NCBI GenBank assembly: GCA_018398575.1
Contig: JAGTXZ010000002.1
Span: 436,501-500,500, forward strand
Length of the DNA stretch: 64,000 nucleotides
DNA from: Ampelomyces quisqualis
Taxonomy: Eukaryota > Ascomycota > Dothideomycetes > Pleosporales > Phaeosphaeriaceae
Reading direction: 5' to 3'
Part shown: in pieces, positions 60,801-64,000 of the stretch
Position numbering within the stretch: the stretch's first letter is position 1
Layout of the letters: each line of letters begins with the position of its first letter
Notes under the pieces: generated by a model
The model's input: only the letters and a program-made list of their open reading frames with translations
Told to the model about the DNA's origin: nothing
Database searches by the model: none
Made by a program: the position numbers and the translations under genes

Positions 60801-63300
60801 TAGACGCTGTATTAGCAGACATTAAGCGTACAAAAGCTATAATATTAGGCTATAAATTAGACTTCTATTATACGTCTATAGTTATAGTAGGTGATTGTGT
60901 TAACGCTACTAGCTGCTATTCTAACTATAAGAAAATTAACAAAATACTCTTCTAGCTACTCTGCAGAGACTAGAAGAACGTCTAAATATTTATTAGTATA
61001 TATATATATTACAAAGTATAGATTAAGTATTTTACTATTATTTTAGAGCTGCTATTCTACTTGCTACGTAAGAACGCGCACTTTAAGTAGTCTTTAGAAC
61101 AACAAGGCGTAATAGACAAATTAAAACACGCGCTATACTTTACGCTAGCACTTATCTCTATCTTTTATAATAAGCTATTACTTCTAATTGTTATTTCTAT
61201 TAATAGTAGCAAAGAGAGTTAGGGCGCAGTTCTTATGCAGCTAGATCTAAAGAGTTATTAGCACTCTATCTAGTACAAAAGTAAGGTTTAGTCTAAATCT
61301 AAACAAAATTAGAACTAAGGAAAATTTAAATACAAAGCTCTACTCCTAGCGCTAAAGAAGTTTTAGACCTACCTATATAGAGTAGAGTTTATTCTAGAAA
61401 TAGATATAAAGACACTAGGTGTACAGCTTTAGCAAAGTGTAACTAACTTACTAGAAGCTTTTGTTATATAGTAGCTAGTACTTCTTAATATATAAAAATT
61501 TAATATAGTCTATATTAAAGGTAAGAAAAACGTAGTAGCTAATGCTCTTTTAAGAAGACCTAAGAAGCTAGAATAAGAGCTACCTAATAAGCTAGAGAAG
61601 GATATTAAGAATTTTATTAACACTTATTTAAATTTAGTATAGCTTACTATTACTCTATAGCTGCGTGTATACAATCTACGTTATAGAGTATGTAAGGCTA
61701 ACGTTAGTTTTAAGAAAAACCCGCTAGATAAAGCCTATAGCAAAGAGTCTTAGGCTTAGGCTTATTAGATTCTATTCTACTATTAGCCTAATAGTCTTTT
61801 AAAAGCTAAAATAAAAAGGTTTACAAGAAAAGCACTTAAATTAATAGTAAGAGAAAGGCACCTGTTCTTAATACTAACTAGAAGGCGCCTACTATAGCAA
61901 ATTATAAATAAACCTAACAAATGTTTAGCTATTATTAAAGCTATACACAATAAATTAGGCTACTAGAAAAAGAAAGGTATATAGCGTAAGGTGTAGGCGC
62001 GTTATTATTAGAAAAGATAACATAAAGATGTTAAGTCTTACGTTAAGTTATGCTTAGAGTGTTAAGTATACGCCTTAGCAACAGTTTAAGAAAAAATCTA
62101 GCTAACAACCTTTCTAATAATACCCTTTAGCTAGATATTTATAAACGTAGTTTATATACCTTTTACTAAAAGCAAGAAGTTTCTTATAGTAGCCTAATAT
62201 ACTACAACGCAGTAGGCTAAAGCTAAAGCCCTATTAAATGTAGATTTAGCATCTATTATTAAGTTTCTAAAACAAAACATCTTTTACTAATAGAGCCTAC
62301 TACTTAAAATTTTAGTTAATAGAGGCTCTAAAAACAAGCATCTACTAATTAACCTGTAACAGCAATTTAGAATCTATAGAGTAGTAGCTAGCGCCTATTA
62401 TCTATAGAGTTAAGGCTTAATTAAACAAGAACACGCACTAATAGTAGATGCCTTAAAGAAGCTTAGCAGAATATAAGTTAACTACTTAGACTGTATTCTA
62501 TAGGCTAATTAGACTAGTATTAAGTATATAACTAAAGAAACTCTAGTGTTTCTTATATATAGTTGCAAGTATATACTACCTATTAAATTGTATATACTAA
62601 CCTAGTAGACTCTACTCTAAAAAGAAGTAACTAATATTACTTTGCTCTTAGCTATAAGAGCTTATTAATTTAAAAAGAAAGATATTAGATTATAAGAGTC
62701 TATTACTAGAATAGTTTAACTAAGAAATAATAACAAGAACTACTTTAATAAGAATAGAGTTACTAGAGTAGATAAACTAAAGTTTAGCAACTTAGTTTTA
62801 CTTAGAGATTTCTACTATAATAACAACTAATTAGTGCTTAGCAAGTTCTTTCTAAAATAGTAAGAGCTATTTAGAATATATAAGGTTAGAGAGAAGAGGT
62901 AGTATAACTTTAAAGAGCTTAATAGAGCACTATTTTAAAGCTACACGCTAGGTAATAGGTTAAAGAAGTTCTATTAGCGTACTAAAGTAGACCTAAAGCT
63001 TATTAACTAGAGCCTATCTACTAACAACACTAGAGACTAAGTACTCTCTAGCTATAGGCAGGATATTCTACAACTAGTAAGAGAATTAGTAGCGCACTAG
63101 AGTTCTAAGAGGCTTAAGAATACTACTAAGGTAGATAAGGATAAAAATTTAGATTTAGAACAATTAGCAGAAACGCGCTAAAGAGCTGTTTAAGTACGTA
63201 TTATTAAAAACCTAAACTTTAACAGATCTAAATACAAAGTTATTAGAATAGCTTTAAAGTATCTACTAGAACAAAAATAGATAGTAAAGAAAGGTATATA
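57836..63300 (+). pseudogene. pol: A3 pol: protease, RT, RNase H, integrase, GPY/F-like end
   Basis: A linker (57836-58900) is followed by a protease-like domain (about 58930-59390, with LSLINYSAEL where Asn-Tyr-Ser stands for the catalytic Asp-Ser/Thr-Gly). RT covers about 60090-60960 (FLVAKKDKKY, KINKVTICNANLLPNLN, YLDNV). RNase H is at about 61000-61560 and integrase at about 61750-62650, with HNKLGYQ and LCLEC for the zinc part and VNVVYIPF, VNRGSKNKH and SQGLIKQEH for the DDE core. A GPY/F-like end follows (FRIYKVREKRQYNFKELN, about 62860-62930). No chromodomain. RIP has removed catalytic Asp residues and added stops. Confidence 0.82.
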
Positions 63301-63413
63301 ATAGACGTAGTTTACAATAATTCTACTAGCTATTAAAAGTAACACTATTAAAATAAGCTTATATATTTACTATTTAGAAGCTATATTAGTGCTTTGCTAT
63401 AAGACATGTAACT

Positions 63414-64000
63414 CTAAACTTCTAAATATACTAAAGGTTTAGAAGAAGCAGTAGTATTATTGCTAGCATTAACAGGTACATTAATGTTAACCTTTATCTT
63501 ATCTCTATTATTAACATTATTCTTAGTAACAGTATCTATAGACTTGCTAGACTTATCTTTAGACCTAGATTTAGAATCTAGTTTAACAGCCTAACTAGGA
63601 TTAAAATTAGAGTTACTATTATTAGAAAGCTCTAGCAGCTCTTTAGTTACGCAAAACCTTCTACTATAATAGCTCTTATTATTAGCTATATTGCGTAGCA
63701 GCCTACTCTAAACAAACAAACTCTAATTAAACTTTATAGTAGCCTAGCAGGTTAAAACAAGAAACTAAGAGTAAGACGCATATTTTCTAACACTTTATGC
63801 AGTAAAAATAAGCAGCGTTAGCAGAATATTATAAGCGTTAAGGCTATTTTAATTAACAGATTGCTTTAAATTACTTAAGCTACTATAATATTAGTGCAAT
63901 TCTAAAAGAAGTCTCTAAAGAAAAGTATTTCTAAACAAGAGTTAGTAACTTACCTATATAAGAATAAGCCTAAAAGCTTATGTTATAAAAGTAGTTAGTG
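63414..64000 (-). pseudogene. A3 antisense accessory frame 2, C-terminal part
   Basis: Minus-strand frame equal to the end of A-outer frame 2 (about 26660-27227): Ser/Asn/Asp/Lys-rich tail (SNNSNSNFNPS, KASKSIDTV) ending at the same TAG. It is cut by the window edge, so the Cys motif is not visible. Two copies keeping this tail open with only a few RIP stops supports a real coding sequence. Confidence 0.5.

Larger units (their letters stand above)
1160..64000. other. RIP-mutated AT-rich isochore made of nested transposons
   Basis: From here to the window end TpA is very common and CpA is scarce, while CpG-containing words such as GCGC and CGCT survive. Reading frames of known retroelement domains are interrupted almost only by TAG and TAA, each one transition from CAG, CAA or TGG. 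Paired LTRs and paired element copies differ mostly by C/T and G/A transitions. These are the hallmarks of repeat-induced point mutation as known in Neurospora and in AT-isochores of other ascomycetes. No host gene is visible inside the region. Confidence 0.9.
48328..64000 (+). mobile_element. Ty3/gypsy element A3, 3' end outside window, contains B2
   Basis: The third copy of family A, in plus orientation. Its 5' LTR is complete, gag is interrupted by B2 (49520-56635), and pol runs from about 58000 to 63300. The C-terminal end of antisense accessory frame 2 follows on the minus strand up to the window end. Without B2 the visible part is about 8.6 kb. It gives the clearest reading of A-family pol. 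Confidence 0.88.

Noticed and set aside
1160..64000. tRNA or rRNA genes in the AT-rich region
   Set aside because: No cloverleaf-type or rRNA-like segment was recognised by eye; a dedicated scan could still find a degraded one.

Overview
The window looks like a filamentous ascomycete (Pezizomycotina) chromosome at the edge of an AT-rich isochore. Only about the first 1.15 kb has ordinary base composition; it holds the 3' end of one protein-coding gene and its downstream flank. From about 1,160 to 64,000 the DNA is TpA-rich and CpA-poor, and nearly every recognisable reading frame is cut by TAG and TAA codons where CAG, CAA or TGG would be expected. That is the mark of repeat-induced point mutation (RIP, C to T mainly at CpA). 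The species cannot be named from this sequence.

The AT-rich part is a nest of transposons whose boundaries I reconstructed from repeats and target-site duplications (TSDs). Element D has 756-bp inverted arms (2873-3628 and 12380-12962 continued at 42304-42476). C1, a Ty3/gypsy chromovirus of 7.0 kb (4734-11750, minus strand), sits in D's interior with TSD TCCTA/TTCTA. A-outer, another gypsy element (12963-42299, minus), sits in D's right arm with TSD GCGT. A-outer was itself invaded by A-inner, a second copy of its own family (14280-24068, TSD ATAT), and by B1, a third gypsy family (33848-40944, plus, TSD GCTTT). A-inner carries an 846-bp non-coding element with terminal inverted repeats that shows far less RIP (15123-15968). 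Right of D lie a hAT-like transposase remnant (about 42.5-44.8 kb), a truncated C-family copy C2 with an 11-bp minisatellite (45.0-48.3 kb), and a third A copy A3 (48328 to past the window end, plus) that holds a second B copy, B2 (49520-56635, TSD AAAAT).

A, B and C are Ty3/gypsy elements with gag, protease, RT, RNase H and integrase in that order. B and C end in a chromodomain; A ends in a GPY/F-like module without one. None is intact after RIP.

The most interesting signal is that all three families carry extra reading frames on the strand opposite gag-pol, between integrase and the 3' LTR, and in each family these frames contain or appear to have contained a C-x2-C-x6-C cysteine motif. 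No tRNA, rRNA, CRISPR array or intact host gene other than the partial one at the left edge was seen.
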